From: Plazaster borealis
Lineage: Eukaryota > Echinodermata > Asteroidea > Forcipulatida > Labidiasteridae
Direction of reading: 5' to 3'
NCBI GenBank assembly: GCA_021014325.1
Contig: CM037473.1
Coordinates: forward strand, 1,130,501 to 1,194,500
DNA length: 64,000 nt
The notes under the pieces were generated by a model. The model searched no databases. It saw only the letters and a list, made by a program, of their open reading frames with translations, and had not been told where the DNA came from. This document shows positions 12,088 through 24,512 of the stretch, piece by piece (position 1 is the first letter of the stretch; each line of letters begins with the position of its first letter). The position numbers and the translations under genes were made by a program.

Positions 12088-12460
12088 TTAAAGGTATCGT
12101 ACACATTTGGTATTTACTCAAAATATATATTAGCATAAAACTGACTTGGTAATGAGCCGACAGAGAGCTGTTGATAGTATAAAACATTGTGAGAAACGAC
12201 TCCCTCTGAAGTAACGTAGTTTTTGAGAAAGAGGTAATTTCTCACTAAAATAATAAAATACCTAGCTAGAAGCCTTTTATTCCTATCTGAAAGCACACAA
12301 ATTTGTACAACAAAGGTGTTTTTCTTTCATCATTTTCTTGCAACTTCGATGACCAATTGAGCCCAAATTTTCACAGGCTTGTTGTTTTATGCATATGTTG
12401 GGATACACCAAATGAGAACACTGGTCTTTGACAATTACCAAACGTGTACGATGCCTTTAA
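12088..12460. mobile_element. Family-A MITE-like element, copy 3 (opposite orientation)
   Basis: Bounded by TTAAAGGTATCGTACACA and CGTGTACGATGCCTTTAA. The internal blocks are the reverse complement of copies 1, 2 and 4. Confidence 0.8.
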
Positions 12461-12737
12461 AGATGATTATTTCAAATCAGCATTTAACTTATTTACAACT
12501 CACTATTATAGGTAAATGTCCTGTAACATTCGTCTACTACGTGACGGTCAGGTTACTACATTGGCCTAAACTTCGGGAATCTTTCCACATTTTCCTTGTT
12601 ACCTCAGTAAAGCAATTTACAGAGCTGAAAAAAAATTGAATCAGGTAGTTCATCATTTTGGTTAACACCTCACATGTCTTGATTTTAGGATTGAAAAAGT
12701 CCACTATATACCATAATTTCTGGTGAAATGCCTGCGA

Positions 12738-13127
12738 TTAAAGGGCTGTATACGTTTGGTTAAATGACTCTAAAATTAATGGCAATCAAAACTTACTTGG
12801 TAAGATTAAGTACAGCAGCTTTGGATATAGTATAATGCGTTTTGAGAAACTTTTCACTTTATAGAAGTACAGCGGTTATGGAAAAAGATATCACCTTTTA
12901 TCCCAACAAATTTGAATCTGAGAAGCGTTACTGACAGTAACGTTTCTCAGATTGTGTATTCTAATTGCAGATTATTCTTCCTGCGTGGACATAACCGCTC
13001 CAGATTATCTCAAAAACGCTACCACCTTTTGAAATGAAATTTTCACAGGTAAGTTTTATGGTCTACAACTATAATAGGATTGAAAAAACAGTGGGTTCCA
13101 ATTACCAAACGTATACAACCCCTTTAA
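12738..13127. mobile_element. Family-B MITE-like element, copy 2
   Basis: The termini TTAAAGGGCTGTATACGT and ACGTATACAACCCCTTTAA are inverted. The internal palindrome CTGAGAAGCGTTACTG..CAGTAACGTTTCTCAG is well preserved. Confidence 0.8.
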
Positions 13128-14021
13128 ACGTTAACTAATTTGTTTATGTTTCCGGCATTCAGCAGATTGGCTCAATGGTTTCTTTCCCACCGCTTTGACC
13201 CGTTTGAATCGATCGGACTGTACTGGAGCCCCTTCCACTCAGGTTTTCAGTCTCTATACCTGATTGCGTTTGGGCCTTGGGGTTTTCCCTCCTACCAATC
13301 TTAAATTGCCTTTATTCATCATTCTCTGGGGTCTGTGGGTCATAGTGCTGGGTCATGTTTTTTTTTTTTCATTCTCTGAGGTCTGTGGGTCATAGTGCTA
13401 GTTGTTTTTGAGGGTCTCTTGGTTTCATTTCGGATTTAATAACTAAAATAATAATCAAAGCTATTGTTAATCTAATTATGACTAACTTTTGTATAAGTTT
13501 GTAATTCTTTATATTATTTAGTCTTCGGACATTAAAAACATCTTGGCCAGGAGTCATCCAGGGAAGTACACAAGTTTTAAATATTAAAATATGAGTCTTC
13601 CACATGCTCCTGATCATAAAATCATTCTAGAAAATATTATACATCAGAATTTAAAGTGAATTATACCGTGCGTGACACTACTGTGTGGAAGAACCTCCAA
13701 ACAAAATTAATATTGAGTTTGTGTATTTGTTTGTGTGCATGATGCCATGCGTCAAATGCCAGTGTGGCCATAATCATGTATGGTTCGCCCTTTCATTTGC
13801 TCTGCCTTTTGTATATCAGATATGGGGAACAATGGGGCATATATTGAGTGGAGGGCTAATTAAGTTAATTAGACGAGTGGATGATCTCCAAACGGGTATG
13901 GCTTTGTGAATATTTGCTAAAAGTGGCCACATGGATGTACTTTTCACAGAAAACATATAAGGCGAATACGTTTCATAGAGGTCGTTTTGAGAATGCAAAT
14001 TTTGACACACACTCATTTTCC

Positions 14022-16788
14022 TTAGAGGCCTTCCTCGATTTTGATCTCGTCCTCCACAATTACATTGTTCCCAAATCTTCCCCAAATCCACACTCTGAGT
14101 TTATAGATGCACCATGCTGCACCATGGATGATAAAAATACCCACAATCACACCGATAACCGAACCCGCAGCCAGGCCAGGGTAATTGCTGTAATCCAGAA
14201 TAAAATATATGATTTCACCACCAGCAGCCCAGTTTATCAAGGTAATGGCCAGGTAGAATATTCCGAAGAGAATTGGGTAGATGAAGTGCAGGCACCGTAC
14301 CGTAATGGCGGTTAGCAACAAGTCGAGTAGTGATATTACGGCGGGTAGTAGATGCAAGTTGATGTCATTGAAGAGTGGGAATTGAACAGATGGAGAGTAC
14401 AAAACCGACCAGTAGATAATGGCCACTATGACATTGATGCTGAAAGTTATGTTGAATAGAATCCACTGAATCTTGTGCCGTATTCTCATAGCTGTGTTTA
14501 GAAACAAAACATCGATAATTGTTGAAGGTTATAAACTTGTGGACAAGCCGTTATGTGTGTTGGCTCCCAAGTTACCACTGCTCTTGCGAGACTTCTGGCT
14601 CCAAACTCAACGGGGCCGTATAGCCGCGTGAACTGAAGTGTGAGCTGCGACAAACATTCAACGACTTGTATACAAGGCTAGGTGTAGGGTAGGCCTATAT
14701 TATTTTGTGATTATAAAGCAACAAATATTACTTTACACTGTTTTTGTACGGAACTCGCTTTGTGAACCCTTAAAACGCACAAATCGGATCTTGAGTTTAT
14801 TCTTATTACAAATGGGCGTCACAAGCATGTATCCGTTCGCCATATTGTGTCTACCGAACTTGTCAACGATTGCCACGGTTGGCAAAAAAGTGTTTTATGA
14901 AAACTACAAATACAACCGTTAAAACAGCGCATCTGAAATGCGAAATCAATGCACCTCCAGCCCAAAGCCTATGTTTGTTGGTCCCGGTTTTCCTCATCTG
15001 TGTTGATCTCCAACCACCCCACTCCTCTCGGCGGGAACTTTTGGTAACCCCCCCCCCCCCCGTTTCATTTTAAATGGCTCGGTTGAATTTCAGGACAAAA
15101 TGGGTCATTACCTGGATTGCTTCTTTTCCGTGAAAGAAAACCATCACAGAACGCCACCACAGCAGCCATTGTGAGGTATAGGATGAAGACAATAAATGCC
15201 AAGGTAGTTAGATAGAGGAAACCTCTCCAGTCGAACGACTCTCCTAGTTGAATCGAGTCGCCTACGAAGAAGCCAAGAAAGTACAGCGCCAAGACCATTC
15301 GGTAGATGACGAATACAAACCATGGGATCTTACTCCACTGTGAAAATTGGATAAACAAATTCAGTTTATAAAACAGCACGTTATTCATAAAACATATTTT
15401 TCTCTTGACAGTCCATCAGTGAGCTATACTATTTTGATGACTAGACCTGGCATCATCAATCTCTAGAGAACCTTTTCTGTTAAATGTTGTGTCCATTCTC
15501 TAAGGCCTTACAGACACTTTCCTCATAGAAGGTATCCCCTTCTGTGCGCACCTTTACTTGGTCAGAATTGACCCGGATTCCGGATCTCAGTGGACCTGAC
15601 CCATCCTGAGTCAGGCTGAACCCGGAAGCGAATTTATTTTCCTGAATCTTTCGGGCAGTACAGTGTTCATTAATTGTACGTGGGCCATTGACCAATCAAA
15701 AAGCGGTATTATGTGACGTCCTCTTCTCACTCTGATTGGCTTAAACTCCACGGACACTGCCTGAAAGGTTCAGCAAAACAAATTTGCGACCCGGAAAGGG
15801 GTTAAAAATGGTATTCTAACTCGGATTCTACGTCAGTTGGACCCATTTCTGGGTCATTTTGACACAGATTCCGGGTCACACTGACCCAGATATGGTTCGG
15901 GCCCCAATGGACCCGTATCCAGGTCAGCATCCCTTCACCGTTTCGGTTCCAAAGACCAGTACTATCCTGCCAGCTTTTTTCTTCCTAGAGTGCTGCACTT
16001 TGGAACTCCCTGCCTGTTTCTTGTTTTCACCATCTCACAATCCACAATCTATTCCAGATATCTTCTCTCCCGTAAACTGTATAATATTTTCCTTGATCCC
16101 TCATCTTGAGTGTCATGGCCTCAGGCCTTGTTTTGAGCAATATTCTTTGTGAAGGCACTGGATGAAACCCGAGATTATGAAACTGTTACTGGCTAAAAGT
16201 GTATCGATAAGGACTAAGCAATGGAAATGTTTGTCAATGTCTGGTTTCAAAATATTCAGGTTTTGCGTAACGTATGTTTTGTAGCCGATTGGACAGGGTG
16301 TGGCTGATATTGCACATACATTAAAGCTACATGCGGTACCCGTACTGTGGTACCCTAAGCTCACGGGACATAGTTCCCCAGTTGAAGATAAAAGCCATTT
16401 AGGCCGATTGTATATATTTGTTCTCTCTCAAGGAAATCTGACGTCGTGAAATGAATTTAAATGCAGGGCTCTTCTTATTCCAGATCGGTTCAATGAATAA
16501 AACTACTGTTAAAGTGTAGTGATACCATCAGCGATATAAATGTCACCTTATAACTTTTGTGTGGGCCTATGGTGTAGACGCAGTCTTCAAAAACGTATGT
16601 TTGCAGTGACACATAATAATAATGTCACGAGCAAACATTAGTTCTTGTAATATCTGAGTGATCTGACCTTTTTACGTGTGCAGTCATCGTATACCTACCT
16701 GCGGACGATAAAACACACTTGAATCTTCCAACTGGAATCCTATATCTGACAGCTTTGGCTGGCTGCAACATTCCGCACACCTCACCAT
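14022..16788 (-). CDS. Rolling-stone-like multi-pass membrane protein, copy A
   Basis: Three coding exons on the minus strand: 16699-16788 (30 codons), 15112-15337 (226 nt) and 14022-14491. They join in phases 0 and 1 to give 261 residues. The start ATG is supported by an in-frame TGA four codons upstream. Exon 1 has the motif CCSQPKLSDIGF followed by SSVFYRPQ. Exon 2 holds two hydrophobic segments. Exon 3 starts HKIQWILFNIT and has about four more, with the family signature LDLLLTAITVRCLHFIYP, then INWAAGG, a hydrophobic span and an acidic tail ending EEGL. This resembles Rolling stone (rost), the Drosophila plasma-membrane protein needed for myoblast fusion; the biochemical activity of the family is unknown. 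It is first of four same-strand copies. No key motif appears missing. Confidence 0.85.
15530..15930. repeat. GGGTCA-rich dispersed repeat in copy A intron 1
   Basis: Repeated GGGTCA/TGACCC half-sites (GTCAGAATTGACCCGG, CCTGACCCATCC, TTCTGGGTCA, GGTCACACTGACCC) occur at both ends of this stretch. The same text recurs at 18185-18597 and 33010-33110. It looks like a decayed foldback element. Confidence 0.5.
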
Positions 16789-17504
16789 TATACTGGATCA
16801 GGTTGTATTCAAACGCGGTCTTGTAATGGGTCTTTTGCCACTTGATGCTATCTTCTGCCAGAAGATATAATATACCAACGGTGAATTGGCCCCAATTGCA
16901 ATTAGACTCGACCCTTCGTAACACACATGAGAACTTATTCAACTTGTGGGTCCGGGGTTCAATTGCTTTGGTTGCTGACAAAGTTTGACTAATTGGTAAA
17001 GTCGGCACATGAGGTACCACTAAAACCTTTATCACAGCCTATAAATATGTATATGGTACATAATAAAACTATCAATGGGGTGCCTTTTATGCAATCATTT
17101 CGCAAAGTCACTCGTTGAGTTGTATTGTTTGTTTGAAGGACAACCACGACGATCTTTGTAAAGAAACTGACAACTTGCAAGTCGTGTTGCAACGTTCACG
17201 TTTGATGATGTTGGTACAATCACGCATGGCTGACCCGGACGAGTTTCACCTTTAAATGTTAAGACGTACGTATTCCTGATACAGGAACACAACTAGTACA
17301 CCAATGCTATCTGTGTATCACTGTTGACTGTTTGATAACATGTGACTTTATAATATGAATAATTGCGGCTGTGCTTTGTGGACAGTCACACATGTCAATA
17401 AAACCAGTGCATGTTCTAATGGCCTGCTTATTTACGATGTGCCTTTGTGATCCAGCTGAACTGCGCTTGCACTTTCACAACAAACAGATTGTGTACACAA
17501 TGCA

Positions 17505-17690
17505 GTTCCGGAGGCAGGATTTTTTTTCCTACGAACTTTTTGTCCCCATTCCGGAAATTAACATGGGCTGGGGGAGGATGATTCAAAAGAGGGCGCTTTC
17601 AAAAGAAGTTTGAACACAGTTCGCCGTATGGGGGGACAAAAAGTTCGTAGGAAAACAAATCTCGCGTCCCGGAGGTGTAGTTTTTTTGTA
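17505..17690. repeat. Inverted repeat with long arms
   Basis: TTTCCTACGAACTTTTTGTC near 17525 pairs with GACAAAAAGTTCGTAGGAAA near 17634. Pairing continues outward through a CCGGAGG-type block. It is a non-coding foldback of about 185 bp. Confidence 0.65.
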
Positions 17691-17830
17691 CACCGCAGCG
17701 AGGGGTTTTGTGATGTAATACTGTCAATTCCGTCTTGAGATAGGAGACTACGTCTAACCATAAACCCTAACCCTAACCCTAGCCCTCACCCTATAACCCT
17801 AATCCTCACCCTAACCCTAAACCTAACCCC
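17688..17830. repeat. Telomere-like CCCTAA block with foldback arm
   Basis: An arm containing ACACCGCAGCGAGGGGTTTT and TCCGTCTTGAGATAGGAGAC leads into imperfect CCCTAA/CCCTCA repeats. The same arm plus array occurs at 38625-39133, where both arms are present. It is interstitial, not a chromosome end. Confidence 0.7.
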
Positions 17831-18184
17831 CGGAGGGGAAAACGTTTGGGCCTTTGACGCTGGAAACAGCAGCTATTAGCTAAATAAACGGGTAAACCAT
17901 GTAATTTATCACTTTTGAAGAATGAGGGAGCATTAAAATATACCAAAGTCATCAAAAGTTGATTAAAGATCACTGTCAATGCAATCTCCATAAGATGTAA
18001 GATTTCATGTTTTCATCCATTAGGCTGTGTACAAATCGTGCCTGCGGGAAGTCCGTGGCCTTGTGGCTCTTATGGAAACACGTGATGTCACAGGTTACAC
18101 TGTCTATATTTTATAGACATTTTATGCCATAAATTCCTTATCTTTAATATATACCCAGGCGTTCCTCCTTTTTATTGCCGAGAT

Positions 18185-18597
18185 ACACTCTACAACATCC
18201 GGGTCAGAATTGACCGGATTCGCGGATCCCAGGTCAGGACATGACCTTAAGGCTGACCCAGAAAGTGTAAATACAACTACTGATACATACAAATAAAATG
18301 AAATTTGGACTTGGATTCTGTGTCGGTTTGACTCATTTCTGGGTCATACATGGGGTGCGTTTTGGCGGCTGCAACCAATAACTGTTTCGGTTGTTGGTCG
18401 TTGGTTCTGCTGTTCAGACTGAACGATAACCGAGTTGTGAGCTCGGTTACCGTTTTGGTTATGACGTCAGAAACAGTTATTGGTTACAGCCGCCAAAACG
18501 CACCCATGATTCCGGGTCATACTGACCCAGAAATGGGTCAGGCCCCATGGGACCCAGAATCCGGACAAGTTTGACCCGGGAGTTTTAAGAGTGTAAT
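18185..18597. mobile_element. GGGTCA-rich foldback element with a nested inverted repeat
   Basis: Outer ends ACACTCTACAACATCCGGGT and its partner ending AAGAGTGTAA are inverted, with several GGGTCA/TGACCC sites inside. Nested at 18353-18508 is a second element whose arms GGGTGCGTTTTGGCGGCTG and AGCCGCCAAAACGCACCC pair nearly perfectly, continuing through AACTGTTTC/GAAACAGTT. Confidence 0.7.
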
Positions 18598-19084
18598 ATT
18601 TTGTTTGACAAACCCATTGCATGGTGCATATCAACTGCACAGATCAGTGGGTTGACACGAATAGCAGTTTCGTCTATACATTGTTTTCCTGCTTGCGGTA
18701 CAAAGGGCAGACAATGAAAATTTCTGGATTTACGTTTTCTAAGACAACATTGAGACAATAGTCATGTCATTGTGTAAACAGGTTGTATTTACTTTCACGA
18801 ATTCATCTGAGAAAATACGACGGAGGTCGAATATTTTGTTTATTCAACATGTAGTTTGTACTTAAGGCAAAGATAGGCCTATTTATGGACAAGTCTTGTG
18901 TGCTGTAAACTTCATATTACACGTAAACTGAGGTAAAACAGGACTAAGAACATCAATCTATCTCCCTTGTTGGACGTCTTCAGGGGCATCATAAAAAAGG
19001 ACCAGATCTGGTGTATGTGGTTGTCGTTTAATATAATTTATTTAAAGGTGGGGTCATTATTTGTTTTTGTCAACGTAATGCTGA

Positions 19085-19345
19085 TTTATAAATAGGCCAT
19101 CAATAAAAATACAATAAAAGTCACTTGTGAAAATCAGCTGAATACAGTGTCTACTTGTTGAGGAAACATCAGTTTACTGTCCAGGTATTTTTCATCAAGA
19201 AAGTTAAATCCACCCAGTTTAGCGAGGTGACAGCTGGTACCCAGCAACATCTCTAGCCGCAGCATTGACAAGCGGGCACCACGGACATTTGAATCTCCAA
19301 AAGTCGCCTTTTTAGGTGATCTTTGGAGATTCAAATGTTTCCACT
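19085..19345. repeat. One arm of the long foldback family
   Basis: It shares ACAATAAAAGTCAC, GTGTCTACTTGTTGAG, TTTTCATCAAGAAAG and ACATCTCTAGCCGCAGCATT with 2372-2880 and 1-180. Confidence 0.55.
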
Positions 19346-19959
19346 TACTTTTATTGATTTCTAATCAAGGAGGCATTTCAAACGACATAATTTCAAAGGA
19401 TATTTACTTTCATTACCATTTTGTAACAAGTAGGCTTTCGGATAAAAATTACACTACATTTTTTAAGGTTATTACCAAATTATGAACCTATCGATCCTTT
19501 ATGTACGCGGACAACACTTGATGTAACCCAACATATTACGTGAAATAACAAACATGTGAAAGTTTGAGCTCAATCAGTCATTGGAGTCAGGGAAAAATAG
19601 TGATAAATAAAATATATAATGTATGATGTTTTTACTGTTTTCACACACGGGGGTTGGGACCCGCGAGATCAAAACCCCCTTTTCAAAAACTCTTACATTT
19701 CAGACCAAAATATTTCCGGGAAAGTTTTTCACCATAACCATTATTTGCAAATCCGTAAGCATTTTCGTGTTTTTAATTTTACCAATGTTGTGTACACCAT
19801 TTAAATCCGAAAATGTTTCTTGTGGTGTTAAAACTCGATGATCGACCAGTTTTCACATCAACCGAATCCAATCTTTTTTTATGATATACTTGAGTTGATG
19901 CGATTCAGATCGAGAAGGCCTTGAGTTTACAATGCCTAGACCTTGCTCTGGCTCATGAC

Positions 19960-22900
19960 TCATAACCCTTCTTCCATCTTGCCTGGGTCTTCTGCCTGTA
20001 CGTTCCTCCCATCACCACTACATCTTAACCAAATCCACAAACGTAGTTTGTACAAGGACCAGACAAGCAGCTGAACGATAACCACCGCTACAAGCACCCC
20101 AACAATTACCCCAGCAGCAAGCCCTGGACTTTCTGTATAATTAATGAACGAGTAGATGTAGTCCCCCAGTCTGGTCATCCCACCTGCTGCCCAGTAGATC
20201 AGAGTCATTATCAGGTACGCGATACCAAATCCCATCGGGTAGATGAAGTGCAGGAACCGTACTGGAATGGCAGTCGAGAACAAATCCAGCAGGGAAACTA
20301 TGGTGGTGAATGTGTGCACGTGAAAGTCATAGAAGAATGGGAAATTGGGATCGTATAGAAAGCTCCAGTAGATTAGAGAGACGATGATGTTAAGGTTAAC
20401 TGTGATGTTGAACAGAAACCACTGGATCTTGTGGTGAATTCCAACTTCTGGGTGAAGCAAAAGAAAGAATGTCAAAAGGTAATTAGCTGCTGCGAATTGC
20501 TGACCAAAATGACGCGGTAAATGAAACATTATTGTTAATGTCCTAATTTTTTGCAAAATAATTAATTGTTCATTCTTTTAATTTATACCATACCTCTTCC
20601 ATATGTGAAAATTATTGTCATTATTCAAACAAGATACAAAACAAGAAAACTTACAATACAAGACACACTAACTGATGACAAGAACTAAAAAAAAATGAAT
20701 TAAATCACTGTTGCCCTCAGGCATTTAGCTCCCGATAAATACAAGGTAATACAATCCAATAAAATATGTTAAAATGAAATTCAAGGCAAACAAAAAGATA
20801 AACGTAAAGTAACGTGTATTAGACTATTTAAAGAATCATAATTGCACATGCATTTCCCTTGATTAATCTGTCCTGGTATTACCGATGATACAACTATCAA
20901 CCAATCATAGGGCTCATAATGGCAATACAATTCACTCAATACATAGATCTTTATGATTCTTTAAATAGTCTATTAATTTTGTAATAATCTACAAATGACT
21001 TGGGGCGAGGCTCGGTGAGAAAATTGAGTTAAATCGTCTCAGTACAATTTGGCACACACTAAGCCCAATTTCTCAGCTCATCAATTCCGTGCATACAATG
21101 GACGATTCCCAACCCATTGGTGCTAGCGGTGTAAGCGAAGAATGGTTAAACGAATACAAAGCGCCGCTTTTTTCTTGTTTTTTTTCTGCTCGCTTCTTTG
21201 CTTTTTTTTTAGGGGGGCTTTTATGGTTGAAGCAGATCCTTGCAATAAGCCATATATGCGAGTTAGATTTGAATAATGTCTGGTACAATGACTTGCTTAG
21301 TCACAAATTACCGCTTAAATTTGAATTCCTCAGACTAATGAGACGGTTGCTATGTCACATGATTCGGGGAAAGCTTTTGCGTAGTTACGTAAATAGTCGG
21401 CGAACACCCATACACAATTTTGAATGAATAAGTATGGCACAATGGTACCAGGGTTTGCTCATCTGGAGGTTGCTATGCAAAAGCTTGCCCCAAACCATTT
21501 GACATAGCAACTGTCTCTATATAGTCTGAGAAATTTCAAATTTAAGCGGAATTTGTTAATAAGCAAGTCATTGTACCAGACTTTATTCAAATCTAACTCA
21601 CAAATGGCTTATTGGACCCAGAGTTGGCCATCCCTCCTAATAATAATTTGATGCTCGATGTGGGCATTGTGATACCCCCACCCTATTGTGTCTTCTTTGT
21701 GTCCCTTGGAATCCCAAGGATTTTAGGGGGTAGGCCTACTTCTGTGAAATATGGGAACATTGGGATGTCATCTGCCCCCATGGCATATCAGTAATGGTAT
21801 ACATAATAGCTAATAATATCAATTGGTGCTCGATATGGGGCATGGTGTACCCCCCCCCCCATTGTGTCTTCATTGTGTGCTTGGAATCTCAGGAATTCTT
21901 TTGAGGATTTTAGGGGGGAGTTCTATGCGAGAGGAAAATAGTGTGTTATAGTATGGGAACATTGGGGGGACTCTCTGCCCCATATCGGGCAGGCTATAAT
22001 AATATAATAGTCTTGACATAAGCATGGTACCTGCAGTGTAGCTGCTTTTTAAATGAAGTCAATGAAATACGGAAACAGGATACTAGACCATTAACATCCA
22101 TCTACAAGTTCCTACTTTGTTGATACCCGACAAAATATCTTAATCCTACCTTCAATATTTCGGGTCTGTAAAATCCAGGCATCTGCTACCGCCGTTACAG
22201 CAGCCATTACAAGGTAGAAGAAGAACACGAAGAAGCCGAGGTTGGTAAGATAAACGAACAATTGCCCACCAAAAGATTCTGTTTGATTTATCAGGTAGGC
22301 TACAGTGATACCGAAGATGTACAGAGCGATGAACACGCGGTAGATGATGAAAAGCGCCTTGGGGGTCTTCCCACACTGTCAAATGTAAACAAAAAGTAAA
22401 CATAAACAAAAAGGGCGTTGGCATCAAAAGTATTATACAGGATTGGTAAGGATAAAAACATTATTGTTTAATTATAGTCTGAAAGCTTACTGATTATGAA
22501 GTTCATACTAAAACCATTTTTTCCCTTTGAAATGAGGTCATTTCAAGAAAACTGTATCTGAAAACCTATTTTTAAAAAACCCCAGCTGATTTCGGTTGTG
22601 ACAACCAAAATTAAGGACAATGTGTTTACATGCTGAAAATTGTGCATCATGGTTTTTCACTAGTTTCTGACTCACACACGGATTAAGCCCATTAAGTTTC
22701 ACAGGTTTGTTATTTCATGTAGAATGGTTGATAACACAAAACATCTTTAATTATTGGTTATTTAAAATGCCACCATGGCAACCAAAAAGCCGAATTGGAA
22801 GCAAACTACTGAAACATTTCAAAAGAGGTTGCCGCTAATTTATTGAACAACAGAAAGCTTTGATTTTTTGTAATCTTAAAATTAGACCACCCATCTACTA

Positions 22901-24512
22901 TTATATCAGAAAATAAAGGAATCTTTTAAAGGTATTGTTGGCTAAAATACGCTCAGGATATCCGAAATACTATTTCAAGAGCGATGTATTGTATTACGGA
23001 GCAGGCCTATGCTGGTCGAACTGGTCATACGAACTGGACAACAGTCCCAACTTTTAGAGCTGGATCATGGTTTGTCACTCCATATTATGGATGTACCTTT
23101 TTGGCCGTTTTCTGGAGTGACTTTTATTGTTTCAAAATGCATGGAAAAGAGAGGCTGGCGGGGAAATTTGCCCGACTTTGCGAATTATAATCACGACCAA
23201 ATTGTGAGAATGAAACGTTGGCAATGTTTTGCCCCGCTTTCCTTGGCAGTCCACACAGTGACTGCTCTATATTTTGACACCCCTATTTTCCGAAACCCCC
23301 TCGTGATTTACATGCTATAGGCATCTTCCTCCATGCTATAGGGTTTAGGGTTTAGGGCTAGGGTTAGGAATCACTAGGGGTGTCGGAACATAGGGGTATG
23401 TGAACATTGTGTAACCATCCACTAGATAGAAACACTGGCGTAGGGCTGTTCAACCATGGAGGAATAAGACCAGAATCCGGGTAAATTTTGATTCTGGTCA
23501 TACCTCCATGGTTCAACCTCAGTGAAACGGTGAATCAGTTTTAGTTGGGAGGTTTGAATCTTTGCTTCTTGCCTTTACGTACTCCTGCCTGGTTTAAACA
23601 CGTCACTTGCAGCTAAATTTGGTTTTACAGAGGTTTGAACATTGACCTTCATTCATGATTCAAGTTATAACTGGTTTAGTTGTATGAAGAAACCTTGTTT
23701 TAAAAAGTTTCGAACTTCATCAGGGTACGCCAAGATAGTAGGCGGGACCCCAAAACAAATCGGTAAATATTATTCTCCAAACACAGAGAGGGATCAAACA
23801 GGCTTATAACAAGTATCTGTAATTTGAATTAGTCAAATACAAAATGTAGTGGAATTGTAGAGCCCGAGTTGTGTACTCATAGTCACTGAAAAATAGTCAG
23901 TAACGCGATTTCCAATTCTCGTTTGGGAGACAATGACTGTACAGTATTTTTCGTGAACTGTCGAGTCATAAAGTAGGGAACCGATTAGAGAGGTCTTTGG
24001 GGGGGGGGGGGGTGGAGATGAGCCGATGGTGACGGAACGACCAAACTGGGTCACCGTGCGACCAAATTGTTTTCCTCTTTAAAATAACTTTACCGGGGAT
24101 TTTTTTTTAATGGTTACATAAAGTACTTCTAAAACGTACGTCACTCCAATTCATTCTACACGATCCTTGAGTCTTCTTATAAATTATAGCCTACTGTATT
24201 AATCCACGGTTACACCCCTATGTTCCGACATCTCTATGTTTCGACACCCCTGGTGTATTTTCCTAGTCTTAACCCTAACCCTATAGCATGTAAAACATCA
24301 GGGGGTTTTCGGAACATTTGTCAGGGGTGTCGAAATATAGAGCAGTCAACCTAATCCACATACGAATCCCACATGTTGAGTATTATTTTCCCAACCATGT
24401 ACGAAAAAATCAATGGTGACAATCTTACCTGCGCACGAGAAAACACACTTGGGTCATCGGTGTTGAGTCCGAAATCGGACAGCTTTGGACGTTCACAACA
24501 TTGCCCCGCCAT
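19960..24512 (-). CDS. Rolling-stone-like multi-pass membrane protein, copy B
   Basis: Exons 24429-24512 (28 codons), 22150-22375 (226 nt) and 19960-20447 join in phases 0 and 1 to give 265 residues and a TGA. Exon 1 has QCCERPKLSDFGL then PSVFSRAQ. Exon 2 begins CGKTPKALFIIYR and holds two hydrophobic spans. Exon 3 begins EVGIHHKIQWFLFNIT, with the signature LLDLFSTAIPVRFLHFIYP, then LIYWAAGG, a Val/Ile-rich membrane span and the tail ending KMEEGL. The end is almost the same as copy A (IEEGL), and the exon-2 length is identical, so A and B look like closest relatives. Same strand as A, C and D. The introns hold foldback elements at 21241-21614, 21620-21985 and 23252-24352. Confidence 0.87.
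20818..20975. mobile_element. Short MITE-like foldback in copy B intron 2
   Basis: TATTAGACTATTTAAAGAAT and its partner ATTCTTTAAATAGTCTA bracket about 158 bp. The arms run about 25 bp with a TA at each outer edge. Non-coding. Confidence 0.7.
21241..21614. mobile_element. Foldback element with ~80-bp arms in copy B intron 2
   Basis: The left arm begins CAATAAGCCATATATGCGAG and runs through TGGTACAATGACTTGCTTAG; the right arm is its complement (AAGCAAGTCATTGTACCAGA to AATGGCTTATTG). The middle contains a second inverted pair (GGTTGCTATGTC / GACATAGCAAC). Confidence 0.75.
21620..21985. mobile_element. Family-D (GGGAACATTGGGG) repeat in copy B intron 2
   Basis: It contains two diverged tandem units with TGCTCGATGTGGGCAT, CCCACCCTATTGTGTCTTC, TTGGAATC and ATGGGAACATTGGG. 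The same family sits in intron 2 of copy D at 37372-37662. Confidence 0.6.
22430..22768. mobile_element. Family-C MITE-like element, copy 1
   Basis: It contains ACAGGATTGGTAAGG, CTTACTGATTATGAAGTTCA, CAGCTGATTTCGGTTGT and GGTTTGTTATTTCA in the same order as 61702-62093. It lies in copy B intron 1 close to exon 2. Confidence 0.65.
23252..24352. mobile_element. Foldback element carrying telomere-like repeats (copy B intron 1)
   Basis: The left arm GACTGCTCTATATTTTGACA continues through CATGCTATAGGGTTTAGGGT. It is complementary to the right arm, AACCCTATAGCATG through TGTCGAAATATAGAGCAGTC. Each arm includes several TTAGGG/CCCTAA units next to GGTGTCGGAACATAGGGG. The ~800-bp centre (about 23400-24200) is unrelated sequence with a 14-G run near 24000. 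Confidence 0.7.

Larger units (their letters stand above)
10541..14021. other. Intergenic region between the 150-aa gene and Rolling-stone-like copy A
   Basis: 10541-12087 has no gene or repeat I can identify; it includes the upstream flank of the 150-aa gene. 12088-12460 is a family-A element and 12738-13127 a family-B element. 13128-14021 is AT-rich with a duplicated TCTGTGGGTCATAGTGCT motif (near 13329 and 13382) and nothing else recognised. Confidence 0.6.
16789..19959. other. Spacer between Rolling-stone-like copies A and B
   Basis: No gene recognised. It contains the palindrome at 17505-17690, a one-armed telomere-like element (17688-17830), a short piece (18030-18118) of a repeat also found at 41903-42187 and 58505-58860, the GGGTCA foldback (18185-18597) and an arm of the long foldback family (19085-19345). 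Confidence 0.6.

Noticed and set aside
13881..14315. 144-codon plus-strand ORF over copy A exon 3
   Set aside because: Antisense shadow of the Rolling-stone-like exon, which has splice sites and homology.
17750..17830. Chromosome end
   Set aside because: The CCCTAA repeats are short and imperfect, and unique sequence and genes continue on both sides.
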